Under the pieces are notes generated by a model. It worked only from the letters and a program-made list of their open reading frames with translations. It was not told the DNA's origin and did no database searches. Below are positions 22,125 to 33,697 of a stretch of 64,000 nt of DNA, one piece after another. Positions within the stretch are counted from its first letter, which is position 1, and the number at the start of each line of letters is the position of its first letter. This stretch comes from Cryptomeria japonica (Eukaryota > Streptophyta > Pinopsida > Cupressales > Cupressaceae), in contig NC_081412.1 in the NCBI RefSeq assembly GCF_030272615.1, forward strand, positions 140,968,747-141,032,746, in the 5' to 3' direction. A program made the position numbers and the translations under genes.

Positions 22125-23837
22125 TGTTGGCAATAAACACTCATCTGGTGATATTCTATGCTTGATTTATGGTCTAGGGTTCTCATTGATGGAAACTCTT
22201 CTTGGAGACTCGATCCAATAGTCGTGATTCATCTTATCTGGAAGCTGGAGTTAACTAGTAAAATAGGGTATTTTGGTAATGTTTTGGTCTAGAATAATTT
22301 CCTATTATTTTGGTAATTTTGGTGGTTGATTTTGTTGGTATTTTGGTATGGTTTTGTCATTGATCTCAACACCTACTAAAACACTAGCACTTTGAAGATC
22401 TAGCAACATTCATCGGCAAGCAAGTAACTATTGCACAGTTACTGGTATATGGTTCACTAGCAGGATATAATGTTCACCGACACTTGGAATGGAATGGAAG
22501 ACACTTGGTAATGTTGAAGACATCTTGTGGACACTTTGTTTTGAAGAATTAATCATTGGTATAATCATATTTTCATATTTTCTTTTACCGGCAAATAGGT
22601 CCAGGGTTACCTAGGGTTACACCGGTAGGTTTATCTTTTCTAGATCAACATGGCATGCTATGGAGATGATTTATTATTGTTGTAAATGCATTAAGCCGAT
22701 ATGTTCAATCGGTTAATGCATCGGATATTATATTGTTTGTAAAATGTTTTTATTGTAATATCTTGTAGAGCCGACCTACTAAAATTGGTCTTAGGTTATG
22801 GTATAAATATAAGATCTTATTTGTAAGATCGAATGTGGAATGCGAAAAAGAATTAAGAGAAGGTATATGAGAGATTAAGCAGAGTTATACATGAAGACAT
22901 CATTTGAAGGTGAAGCTAGGTTTTTGTGGAAGCATATCAGCATTACACTGGTACTGAATCCAGCATATGAAGATGCTATTTTGAGCAGTACATTCTTATT
23001 GGATTTAACCATCCAACTGTAGTCAGTGTGACTCCCTTTTTGTGATTGAGTAGTGAGCTCTAGGCTATTGGCCTTTCTAGATGTGTAGACCCCATTTATG
23101 TACACTTACTATCTGTAGTAGTATCATCTGATTGTGGGTAAGGTTTCCCACCATGGTTTTTCCCCTTACAGGGTTTCCACATACAAATATTGGTGTTATG
23201 TGTTGTGGATGACTTTATGTTTATGTTTCATATGTTAATCTTTACCGATAGAGCAATTAATTGTTAACACTGTCTATCGGCATACTTAACTAGTTCACAG
23301 GTATTAAGCATTAAGTTGGTTAGGTTGTTTTTGGTTTGAATTTATTTGACAATTGATTTAGCCCCCCCCCCCTCTCAGTTGTCTCCGGGACCTAACAAAT
23401 TTTGTATTCTTGATGAATGGTAAGATCCTTAGGAAGCATGTGAATACACTCTTTTGGTCTTGTGCTATGTTTTGTTTGATATTGAAACTAACTTGGAGCT
23501 ACATGTTACACTTCTTCAAGCCAACTTGAAGGAGATTGCTTTTGTGCTAAGACCGGATATATAAGATCGAATTGGCCATTGTTTTTTGTGGTAATAATGG
23601 TGTGGTGATCTATTTTGGTATGATTGAGCATAGTTTCACATGTGCACTTTGATTTCAGACAATCTGGTAGCTGAATGAGACAGAAATAGAGTATCCAGCA
23701 GAGCAAAGACAGTCAGAGATTCAATGCTTAACTAGAACTCATTCTTGCATAGTAAGATGCTACTTGAGAGTTCATTTCATTGTATTTCCTCATTGTAATC
23801 AAATTGTAAGTCAGTGAGACTTCCCTAAAGGTTGTGG
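22125..23837 (+). repeat. 3' LTR of the pol-less element, split and truncated
   Basis: It begins TGTTGGCAATAAACACTC after a purine tract and matches the 16024 LTR (TCATCTGGTGAT, GCTTGATTTATGGTCTAGGG). It is interrupted at 22332 by a solo LTR, resumes near 23403 with TGTATTCTTGATGAATGG, and breaks off at about 23837 after CTAAAGGTTGTGG. The last 300 or so bases present in the 5' LTR are missing. Confidence 0.88.
22333..23397 (+). repeat. Copia solo LTR (1,065 bp)
   Basis: It starts TGTTGGTATTTTGG and ends GGACCTAACA. The flanks are GATTT (22328-22332) and AATTT (23398-23402), one mismatch. The surrounding LTR resumes cleanly on both sides, confirming the insertion. TATAAATA is at 22802-22809, the hairpin GTGGG...CCCAC at 23134-23151, and a run of 13 C in the terminal tract near 23362. 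Confidence 0.9.
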
Positions 23838-25230
23838 ATTATTCTCATAATATGTTCCTCCCCAATAAGGGTACCTTGGTGAAAGAGGATGATATTATGG
23901 TAAAAGAAGGTGATATGAGTGATAATTCCTTTAATAGAACCTCATCTTCTACTTATTCCAATAATATTTCCCCAATAGATGAAGGATCAGTGAGGCATGA
24001 TCATCCTTTTCATAAGGCTTGTCATGAAGATACTTTAGAACGAGAGGATAATACCATTTCCCATCATGTTTTCAATGCTCTCTCCTAAATATGAAGAACC
24101 TAACCAAGATCCAATCAATTTTATTCATGTTTTTGAAGAACCTAAGTTTGTTGTCCAACTCCATTAAGATGTCTCTAAATTTCATCAAAAATCTAAAATT
24201 TTTGTTAAGGATGGGGTGAATTGTCAACCTGATTATCATGCAGTTCCTTACATATATAATAATAAAATGTTTGCTTTGGAAGTTGACAAGATTATACAAA
24301 TTGAAGCACAATATAATTTGTTAGTTCCTATAATCCTCTCTCCAATTTGGACAAATAAACCATCTCCTAATAAATAAGTTATTAGAGAATAAATCTTGGA
24401 GGATGATTGGGGATCATTAGATTTCACACCTTCTTTTCATAGAAAATCTAAGTTACTAAATTTGATACTCAAAAATTTTATCCTAGTAGATGTCTAGAAA
24501 TTTATTGGGCCTATTTAAACTTCAATCCAATTCCACCTAAGAGTAAACCTTCTCTTAATCCTACACATGGGTACAATGGACAAGTTTTAGGATGTGTACA
24601 ACAAAGTCTTGAAAGTAATGAGAAATCACACTTTTCTAATGAAAATAAAAATTTGCAACCTCTTCCTTTGTCAACATCCCCTCCATTGTCGAATTAATTT
24701 ACATATTCTCATTTCCATATAGTATCACAACAAGATAGTGTTTTGTCCAACCATCTTTATGTCAACTTGATTTCTCTTCTCTTCCCTAAACAAAGATAAA
24801 CTTTAGCTTAGTACCCAAGCACCAAGGGGCCAGTGCCCTAGTCCTACTCAGAACCATGGCACCCAGCACCCTAGTCTTCCTAGTTTAGATCCAAATTTTA
24901 AGGTTCCCTTCTAGATTGTTTCAAAGTCCAAATTTATAGGTTGTAGCTCCGAAGACCATAAAAATAACATAACAGTAATAGGTGACGATGGATGGCATAT
25001 TTTTCATAATCATTTCAAATAACATTCAAGTTCCTATTATGTTTCTCCTCACCCTATTGAATGAGTAGTTAATTGGGGGATCTTTTTCATAAGAGGTGAT
25101 TCTTCTTCAATTACAATAATCTTGGGGAAGAAACACAATTCATTCTTTCCTCTATGCTTGGGGGGCAAGAATATTACCCTATAGTTTCTCTCTATCTAAG
25201 GCTTCACTATTTCCTTAAGGGATTGCATAT
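23838..25230 (+). pseudogene. Tat-like gypsy relic D: decayed coding interior
   Basis: After the truncated copia LTR, plus-strand frames give an acidic Ser/Asn-rich segment (23834-24088), PINFIHVFEEPKFVVQL near 24115, DGVNCQPDYHAVPYIY near 24210, LEDDWGSLDFTPSFHRKSK near 24395 and WGIFFIRGDSSSITI near 25075. Frames shift often, and there is no gag, protease or polymerase motif. The region precedes a purine tract and a Tat-like LTR on the same strand, so I read it as the 3' part of a non-autonomous relic whose 5' part was lost at 23837. The function of the encoded segment is unknown. Confidence 0.5.
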
Positions 25231-26019
25231 TTTATACTTTGATCTCCTTTATTGTTTGAAATGGTACATCTCTTATGGATAATCTCTCCTTAAGGGGGTG
25301 TGTGATCCTTCATCTTAATGTTTCCTTCTTTGAAGATTACCTCTTCTTTAGAGTTGCATTTTGCATATCTTGATGTCTTGTCTTGCATTGAATATTCCTT
25401 CATGCAAGTACATTGTGAATTTTATTATGTCTAATATATCCTTAGAGTTTGTGTAATTCTTCTCATTGTCCCTACACGGGGGGCATTGATCTTTCTTATC
25501 CTTTATAAGGATCCACTTTTCATTTTAAAGTGGTGTTTGGTTATGATTTGATGCCATTCCTTGTGTGAAGTTGTTGTTTTCTCAAGGATTATCTTTTATG
25601 TAAGAGGTGTGTATCCTTCACTACAACCTCTTTACACTTTCCATGTATATCTATTATAATAAAACCCCTTCACTTTGGGTCAAAAGTGTGTCATCCTTCA
25701 TCAAGACCTAGCCACAAGAGGAAGGTAGGCATTCTTGTTCTCCTTCCTTTCTTTTGGGGGAGGATGTTATGTTTGTTCAAGAAACTCATCTTGGAGGTAG
25801 ATGTCTTTGAGAAAAGATTGCTTCTCCTCCAAGGATTCTCTTTACACTTGTTGTAAGATATCTCTTTTTCAACTATCTTATCCTTGCTTGTAAGGGTATT
25901 GTCTCTTTAGCTTGGATTTATGAATATTTTTTCCTAAAGGGATATCTCCTTGGTGTTGAAGTTGGGTATCCTTGTTTCTATCTTCCTTAAGACATTTACA
26001 TAAGCCTATTTTAACATCT

Positions 26020-26420
26020 TAAGAAGGGGGCAAAGCATATCACCCTCTTTGTACCATATTGTACTATATTTTTGCATGTCTTAAATGGGGTATTCATTCT
26101 CAAAACCAAAGAAAGTAAACTCCTACATGAGATGATTCATGCCCAAAACCAGATGCATCATTTATATATGTCTTAAACGTGGTGCACATTCTCAAAACCA
26201 AAGAAAAAAACTCTTACATGAGATGTCCTCGAAACCAGGCATATATTTTTCTTACATGGGGTTTCACATACTCAAAACTAGAGAAAGAAAACTCTAGCAT
26301 GAGATGTTCCCAATACCAGACACACATTTGAATTTTCATTTCATGTCTTATATAGGTTGTTGCATGCTTGAAACCATAGAAAACAAACTCTTATAAAGGA
26401 TTCTTAACACCTAAAACTAG
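26020..26420 (+). repeat. Degenerate tandem repeat, about four units of 75-110 bp
   Basis: Each unit has ATGTCTTA-ATGGGGT, then a CTCAAAACCAAAGAAA-type core, ACTC-TACATGAGATG, then AAACCAGATGCAT or a variant. Units start near 26077, 26167, 26251 and 26345. Confidence 0.7.
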
Positions 26421-26434
26421 ATACTACTTGCATA

Positions 26435-26614
26435 CACATAAAGATGAGTGGAACTAGCAAAGCACAGCTAGACTATTCCCACTCTCCTCCTCAACATGGA
26501 TCACCTAGAAAAACACAACTAGAATGTATATCCATGTCTTTTCTCTCTTATTCTCATGGATCACCTAGAAAAACACAACTAGAATGTGTATCCATGTCTT
26601 CCCTTTCTTCTATT
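26435..26614 (+). repeat. 60-bp tandem duplication
   Basis: Units at 26495-26554 and 26555-26614 both begin CATGGATCACCTAGAAAAAC and differ at few bases. A weaker third copy precedes them at about 26435-26494 (CTAGCAAAGCACAGCTAGA). Confidence 0.88.
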
Positions 26615-26977
26615 CATGAGTTCATAGCTTTTCTATTTGTAGCTCATGGATGATGCATGCTCTTTCTCTTTTCATGTGATTGCTTGTGTTCTTGAGATGG
26701 AATTTTTAAGAATGATATTAGTGGTTGAGACATTCTTATTATCGAGGTATTTATGACTAGTTGACTTGAGGTATTGTTTTTGGTTTTTAGCTTTTGTGTT
26801 ATGTGTCCTTGGATGTGATTGTGTGAGTTAAGATCCTAAGATTGGGGGTCTGGTTCCTCAAAATTAGTGATGTCTTATACTCCTTATGATTGTGCTCCTA
26901 ATTTATTCTCTCTCTCATCTTTCTACTTTACCAAGAGTATGATCATAAGATCATACTTCCCTAAAGTGGGGGCTAAA

Positions 26978-28339
26978 TGTAGCATCGTAAATTGTACACC
27001 TTTATTAGTGTGTCCAATTTCACACTCTCCTAGCACCTATTTTAGTATTTCCATTTCCTATATGAATTATAGGACTTTTATTATAATTTATTAATATTTA
27101 ATTCAATATTATGGGTCTTAGTCCACTTTATTATATCATCACACTCTTATTTGGGCCCTTAATTCTAGGTGTTCCCTTTATCATTTATTCTAGTTTATCC
27201 TTAATCCTACCCTAATTTCAACTCTCAAAGCATATTTAAAATATTGACACATCTTGGATTGAGCCACTAATATGGATTCAGCATTAGAATCACAATAGCT
27301 TGCATCCACTGAAATTTGGAAAAAAGTTGATAGGACCATGGTGCCCACCATCATGGTCCTACACTTTTTCCCTCAATTTTTGGGAGGATAATTAGGTGGT
27401 CATACCCTATTCAAATCTAGCTCCATGTGAAAATATATCAAATCTAAGTTGGCCTAGAGGTGATTTTAATTATGAAATCCATATATAAGGCATCCTTCTC
27501 AACTCATTTTCATCTAAGCAATCTAAGGATTCTAAGTCTCCATCTACATTCGACCTAAAACATTCTTGCATCCGTGAAGCATTAATCAAGCACTTTCAAA
27601 GATCTTCAAAGCTACTTATTTATCCTTGAACCATTATGGAACAAAATTACATCAATGTTATGCAAGCCTATGTGTGTGATTAGGGTTTTATATTTGTCAC
27701 GCAATTTAGTACAATATATGTCATTACATCTAAAGTGCAAAGCATCACAACAAAAATTGCAGATCTTAGGTATATATCTAGTATTTATTTTAGTATTTGC
27801 ATTATTTTATTCAAGGTTGATTCCAAATTGAGGTTTGACTTAGGCAAACCCCTATTGCCAAATATTTCCCCTTTGTTTTTGTGTACAGGATATAGGTACA
27901 GAGTTGTGTTCATGAGGATCAAAATAATTTGTAGAGACAAATAGGTTCACCTTTTAATGGTGATAAATTTGAAGGAACATGAAAAATAGTAGCACAGTCC
28001 CAAAAAATTAGGTTGAACTTTTGGGAACAAATTTGAATCATATTCTTTTACTTAGATCCAGGTTGGTAGCCTTGTATGACATCTATAGCTCATTGTTTCT
28101 GCCAATTTACATTAGAAATTCCTTGTTTTACCCCAATTTCAGCATTTTCATAATTCAACTTAGAAAGAGGGAATCAAAACCCTAATTCGATGAATCTAAT
28201 AAAAAATCCCAGCCCTTTCCTTAGTTGGATTAAAGCTAGATATATTGGATTCACCCCTCTTTCAATGTATTGGCTAATTTGGTTAATTGGTAGTCTTATC
28301 CTACTTGGTGAAACCCTAGTTCCAAATTACACCTCTACA
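26978..28339 (+). repeat. 3' LTR of Tat-like relic D (about 1,362 bp)
   Basis: It starts TGTAGCATCGTAAATTG directly after a purine tract, matching the LTR start of relic A (TGCAGCATCCTAAAATTG). A TATATAAGG TATA box is near 27482. The proposed end CACCTCTACA parallels relic A, whose LTR ends CCCCTCTACA. It contains the paired motif GGACCATGGTGCCC...CATGGTCCT at 27332-27359. The right border is less certain than the left. Confidence 0.68.
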
Positions 28340-29690
28340 ATAACCATAAGATTTTATCCTTTATGACTTGGCAACTTCCTTAGAAGGTGTTGATCAATAA
28401 AAATTCTTCTATGATGATAGCCTTATGAGAAACTCAGTGATGGGGGACTTGTGTGTGTTCACTAAGTGACCTCCGAGATTTTAGAAACTAACTCCTCATA
28501 CATGGGGGAGAAAAGGGGAAGAAGGAAAACTTAAAACAAAGCTGCTCTATAGCGTTGCACTGAAATGATTTAAGTACACTATAAGCACATAGAAACTTCA
28601 CATACATGCAACTCTAAGGCCGATTCAATAATCTACATGCCTAGAAAATGAATATTGAAATATAAACAATAGCCCATTTAACATAAACCAACAAATACCA
28701 TTCATCTATCAGATAACAAGTTCAAAAGACATAGTTTAATCTGTAGAGTCTTACAACATATATTCCAGAAGTTGTATGGAATTACAAAATGAACAAAAAA
28801 ATATTCATGCACACTAAAAGTAGTAATCATATAGGCCACCAACACAATTTGATTATCACATTTTCAGGAGTATAATCACAAGTTAAAGGTGTAATTCACA
28901 TAGCAAATGTCTATATTTATCTTCTCAAAATCTTAACCCTTACAAAGGCAAAAAAAATCACTTATATAATCAGGAACCAATAGCCTAGCGGAGAAAATAG
29001 AGAGAGCAAAAATAACCATTTGCACCACAAGAAGCACCATTAGTAACCGTGAAACAACCTCATGAGAAGTTGGATAAAACAAGCTTGACCTCTAGCACAA
29101 CTGTCACCAAATATTTTAATGACCGAATCAAAATGGAAGAACCTATGATAGTTAATTATATATTGTTGGTGAAAAAAGCCCTATTATCTCAAAACACATA
29201 CCAAGGTTGTTCGGTGGTAGCTACAAGAAAAACGTGGTAGTAGGAGGGAGCAGCCTAAGAACTTAACAAAATTGCATAAGGTGCCTCACAAGGAACTGCC
29301 ATGTGGCACAAACTGAAAACACTTTTAAATTGTTGGCCCACCAAAAGAGAGCAAAAAGGAAACCCACCACACATCAGCCTCTGGCAGCTTCCTGATAAAG
29401 GGAAAAGAGAAACTCGAACAATGTGAGTCATGCTACCACGTGGAAGATGTGAGGATGCAAAATTTAAATTTTTGATTGAGGGGAAATAAAAACCAACTTC
29501 TTGAAAGGAGCACGGTGGATGAAAGTCTACATTTCTTAGCGAATTCTAGGAAAATCTCACTCGCGGGATGTCGATACCCAAAATCCTAGTTTGTGGACCA
29601 GTCCTATACCTCTAACTTGAAAATCTTGTTGAAAAATTGCTACAAGCAAGACCAATCATCATCGGAAGGGATGGCCTGAGCCTTGAGAGC
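28340..29690. other. Unassigned stretch
   Basis: No domain motif or LTR terminus pair could be supported. A purine-rich run lies at 28504-28530. Minus-strand fragments near 29560-29250 keep open for a few tens of codons without a recognisable pattern. It may be the decayed 3' end of the minus-strand element to its right. Confidence 0.4.
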
Positions 29691-31533
29691 CTGAAAAATT
29701 ATGATCTAGCTCGCTAACATCCTTGAAAGCAATTGCTTTTAACTCTTTGCAGATCAACTCAAGCATAGTGAGGAGTTTGGCCAAAGGATAAAATAAAGCC
29801 TCAAAGTGGTCCACCCTAGGGGGCTACTCAAAGCTTGTAGGGATGGCTGATCTTGCTACTTCTGCACTATCAAGCTTAGGAGTTGCTCATCTTTCATGAC
29901 CTAGACATCTAGAAGAAAGGGGGAGAGTAGGCCGAGCTTTTGGAAACCTTCAAGGCATTATGTTAAAAAAGGGATTGAGTCCTTTAAAGCTAAGAAACTT
30001 GAAGCACCTTACTTGGCCATCTTGCTGTAATTGATGAAACAGTTAGTCTTTTGAATGACCTCATTAGAATCTATGATTCCCACTGCAGTTAACTCTTGGG
30101 AGGGAGTGGTGTAAATCCAATTGACTAACATCTAAGCCTTGGAGACTTTAGGAGCCACTTCTGCATAGTGTGCTCAATGAAAAGATCAACCTTAGCACAC
30201 AAACTATGGGAAACCATTAAGAACCTCAGAGCCAGATCCAAGAAGGAAATAGATTGCTTTATCTTTTCCCAATACACACTATGAAGCTCCTACACTAGAT
30301 AGGTGAAGTCTATGGGGAGAGGAGGTTGGGGATCTCATGGTTTTGAAAGTAGATCCATCTCAGCCTCTTTGGATTCCAACTTCTAATGCTTTTTTTTCAA
30401 ATCCTTTGCTTGTTCTTCTACCTAATGCTACAACATTACTATTCTTGTCTATTTATCATGTGCTTCTTCCTATAGTTGCTTGTTTTCTTCTTATTGATCC
30501 TCAATGACCACTTTAGACTCATGAAGCTCCTCAGTGGATTGAGCCTGCAAACTCTGGAAGTTCTGCAAAGTTTTATCTTTTGTCTCTCTTTCTTCTACAA
30601 GAAGAGTCTTAATGTTGATCAATTATCGATGCTCTTTTTATTTCTCTGTAGGAGCTTCCTACAATTGATCTTGAACCTGAGCCATATCTGAAGAAGTGGC
30701 TTGTACATGCAATAATTCATGTGTTTTATCATATAATTCTTTGGTTAATGTGTTTTTAGTAGAATGCTCCACTCCTAGTTGGCACTCAAAGAGTTTTAAT
30801 GCATTTTGGAGCTTGTCTTTCTCACCCTATTCTTGAAGTATCAAAAAATTGTAGATGAGTCATCTCCATTTCTCTAGCCTCTTCTTCCTTCAGAAACTTC
30901 TCATTTGTAGATTTTACTCTTTATAGCTCAATTGTGAGCTTCTCCAAGAAACGAGTACACTTTAGATAGTCTGAAGAGACCACCTTTTGTGATTCCTCCA
31001 TGATTTCCACCATGTCTTGCGATCAGGCTCTTCTTAGATCGATGCCAATGGCATACATAGAATAATCTTTGGGTTGTATTTCATTGGCTGGCTTGATAAC
31101 ATTTGGCGTCATGGACATAAATGATAAATTATGTTGATCTTCCCTGAAAATAGAATAATCTTTGGGCCACATTTCATTGGTTGGCTTGATAACATTTGGC
31201 ATCATGGACATAAATGATAAATTATGTTGATCCTCCTTGAAAATGGTCTAGATACAAGACTCTGTGGGCTTCTAGGAATCTTTAACCTTTCTTTTTTGCA
31301 CCCTCTGAGCTTGGGCGAGCTTGGCCGAATCTGCATACTGCAAGAAATCTGATGTGGAAGGGATCATTTTCCATGCGAAAGCATCTCCTAGGGGTGGGAT
31401 GAAAGGAATAGGAGCCATGATAGCTTGCAACTGGGTTGGAGTTGTCAAAGAGATTGTGTTTGGGGAAAAAGGAGGGATCCTAGGGAAAACATCGACAGAC
31501 AAGGAGATCAATGACCCAATACTAGATAAGGTG
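29691..31533 (-). pseudogene. Unknown coiled-coil-like protein remnant, C-terminal side
   Basis: The minus-strand frame at 31574-31272 (residues such as SIGSLISLSVDVFPRIPPF, IPFIPPLGDAFAWKMIP, LAQAQRVQKRKVKDS) continues past a stop. A 31-residue segment occurs twice in tandem (LSFMSM-PNVIKP-NE, 31058-31243). Then comes a long Glu/Lys/Gln-rich stretch (31000-30380) with typical coiled-coil text (EESQKVVSSDYLKC, KSTNEKFLKEEEAREM, EKDKLQNALKLFECQL, RETKDKTLQNFQSLQAQSTEEL). Stops and shifts are many. The copia element at 31539-38577 split this frame, and it resumes in phase at 38578. I do not recognise the protein. The coiled coil suggests a structural or gag-like role, but that is inference. Confidence 0.6.
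31058..31243 (-). repeat. 93-bp in-frame tandem duplication
   Basis: 31058-31150 and 31151-31243 both begin TAGAATAATCTTTGGG and differ at about ten positions. The 93-bp length equals 31 codons, so the duplication kept the reading frame of the surrounding ORF remnant. Confidence 0.9.
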
Positions 31534-31538
31534 GTGGG

Positions 31539-32758
31539 TGTTGGCAATTTGGAGGAATCGATTATGTGTTGCATTGATGTTTGTCATTGACATCAACACT
31601 AACTTCTTTGGTTATCTACCGGTTTCCGGTAGAGTGGTTGGACTTTGATAATGATCAAGAGATTTGTCTCTGGTATATTCCAATTGGTGGAATTGGTTTG
31701 CTTCGGTCATTCATGTTATTCATATGCATGTCACATTTAGTTGGTTTGGGATTTGGCGATCCAAAATCTATCATATGTTCTAGTAAGCCTTTTGGTTACC
31801 AGTAAGTGTTCTACCAGCAGAGCTTTGTTGAAGATATTTTGATGGATTTGATAAGTGGTGTTGGTGTGGCTTCTAGAAGGTTTTTCAGGATGATGATGGT
31901 TATCTTGTTTGTGTTCCAGTTGATCAGTGGTGTTGCATTTGGTTTATGGCGACCTATTTCAGGTTCAATCTTATCATGTTAGGTTATGGACCAGTTTATG
32001 TAACATGTTAGTGGATGCTCCCAATGCATTACTGATTGGATTTATTGTTTGATTATTGTTGTTTCATTCTTAGGATGACTTGGATTATCATTGGTCTGCG
32101 AGTTTATGTAATAGATTTATTGTATTATCTTTTAGGTGGCCAACCTAATTGTCTAGGTCCTGAGTTGGTATAAATATGATGTAAGATCTCTTTGTAGATC
32201 ATTGATCATGGGTTATGGGATTATCTATGTGTAAATAAAGTTGTAATCATATGCAGAGGTTTTGGTTGACCATAGGTGATCGAATTGGGTTTGTGTAAGA
32301 GGTTTAAGACCTCTAACATTGAGCTTAACTAGAACTGTACTCAGGCATAGGAAAAGCTATTCTTATAGTTCATTCTTATTTCTAGATTGTAGTCTAAATA
32401 TCTTTTGTAGTCAGTGAGGCTCCTTTGTGATGAGCAGTGCACTCTAGGATGTTGGCCTTCCTGCATGTGCAGGCCCCTTATTGTAATCACATACTTACTG
32501 CAGAAGTATCATCTGACTATGGGTAGGCTTCCCATTGTGGTTATTCGCTTTACTAGGTTTTCCACGTACAAATCTTGGTATAATGTGTTGTGGATGCATG
32601 GTTTTGGTTTATTATTTATATTTGTGCTTAATTGATATATCTCTTATTATAGTATTTGGTTTATGCATTCTGATAAAAGGTTTTGTGTGCTTAAAGTTTC
32701 ATAATCTTTTAACAACTGATTCACCCCCCCTCTTAGTTGTTCACCGGTTATCCTAACA
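31539..32758 (+). repeat. 5' LTR of copia element C (1,220 bp)
   Basis: It starts TGTTGGCAATTTGGAGG and ends ATCCTAACA. TATA box TATAAATA is at 32169-32176. The R/U5 hairpin appears as ATGGG-n7-CCCAT at 32519-32535, and the C-rich tract at about 32720. Confidence 0.95.
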
Positions 32759-32760
32759 AT

Positions 32761-32772
32761 TGGTATCAGAGC
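32761..32772 (+). promoter_or_regulatory. Primer binding site (initiator tRNA-Met)
   Basis: TGGTATCAGAGC, the exact copia consensus, two bases after the LTR. Confidence 0.95.
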
Positions 32773-32814
32773 TTGGTCCTCTCTGCAGAAGCTTAACCAC
32801 TTTAGAAAGATCCT

Positions 32815-33694
32815 ATGATGAGTAATCATTCAACTTCAATTTCTTACCGGAAGGACAACCCTAGGCTTGAAGGAACAAATTACAAAGTATGGAAGCTTCG
32901 GATGGAGACTCATCTGAGATGTCTTAGCAAGGAGATTTGGGAGATCACTGAGAAAGGCTATACCCCTTATGATCTGGCATCTGGAAACCCTCCTCTGACA
33001 AATTTGGATAAGATCATTGAAAATGACTATAGAGCAAGAGAAGCCCTTTTGAGCGCCCTTTTAGATAAGCAAGTAATGGGATTAACGAACTAATCTTCTA
33101 CAAAAGCTATATGGGATAAGTTGGAGACTCTGAATGAAGGTGATCCTACTATTAAAATTTCTAAACTTGATGGTTTGGTTACCGGGTGAGGTATGAAAAC
33201 TTGAGAATGGAGGAAGATGAAATAATTGTTGCTTTTATGGAAAGAGTCAATGAAATTGTTTTGGGAATTAAATGTTGTGGTGGATCTCTGAGTGAAGATG
33301 AGATTATTTCTAAAGTATTGAGAGATTTTCCATTGTCTTACAAGATGAAGGATACTACAGTTAATGAGCTAAGAACAATGTCTAACAATTTTGTTAATAG
33401 GGATACTTGGTTGGAAAGTTATCTGCTTTTGAGCTTGAAGAATTCAGTCCTCAAGGAGGTGCAAACATAGAAATTGTATTCAAGGCATCTACATCATCAA
33501 CTAACTAGAGTGATTGGAAAGCATTATATGCAAAGGAACTAGATTATATGAGGAAACAAGATGAAAAGCTTGAGGAACTTGAAGCTCTATTTGCTAGAAG
33601 TGTACCTAAAGGTCCAATAGGAAGTAAGTATGAAGGAAAATCACCTTTCAAATGTTTTGCATGTAATAAGATAGGTCATTTTGCATCTAGATGT
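32815..33694 (+). pseudogene. Copia gag with CCHC zinc knuckle
   Basis: ATG 32815 opens a gag reading MSNHSTSISYRKDNPRLEG, then NYKVWKLRMETHLRCLSKEIWE and AREALLSALLDKQVMGLTN, ending at a TAA (33091). After frameshifts, 33186-33470 gives the gag core (MRYENLRMEEDEIIVAFMER, LSEDEIISKVLRDFPLSYK). A third frame from 33548 carries the knuckle CFACNKIGHFASRC (33653-33694, C-x2-C-x4-H-x4-C). The order matches plant copia gag, which forms the particle and binds RNA. Three frames are needed to read it, so it is dead. Confidence 0.92.
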
Positions 33695-33697
33695 CCT

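Larger units (their letters stand above)
16024..23837 (+). mobile_element. Copia-type element lacking pol, with a large unknown ORF
   Basis: It is bounded on the left by a complete LTR (16024-16972) followed by a tRNA-Met-type primer site. On the right, three purine tracts are followed by a second LTR (22125-23837) that is split by a solo LTR and truncated. The 5.15-kb interior encodes a coiled-coil/zinc-knuckle gag-like protein and a decayed frame of about 1,100 codons. No protease, integrase, reverse transcriptase or RNase H motif was seen in any forward frame. It therefore depended on another element for replication. A left target duplication would be AGGGG, but the right border is lost. 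Confidence 0.82.
25231..26977 (+). other. Non-coding 3' spacer of relic D with purine tract
   Basis: It is T- and C-rich text with no lasting frame and contains two tandem-repeat blocks listed separately. It ends with AAGTGGGGGCTAAA (26964-26977), the purine tract that abuts the LTR. Confidence 0.55.
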
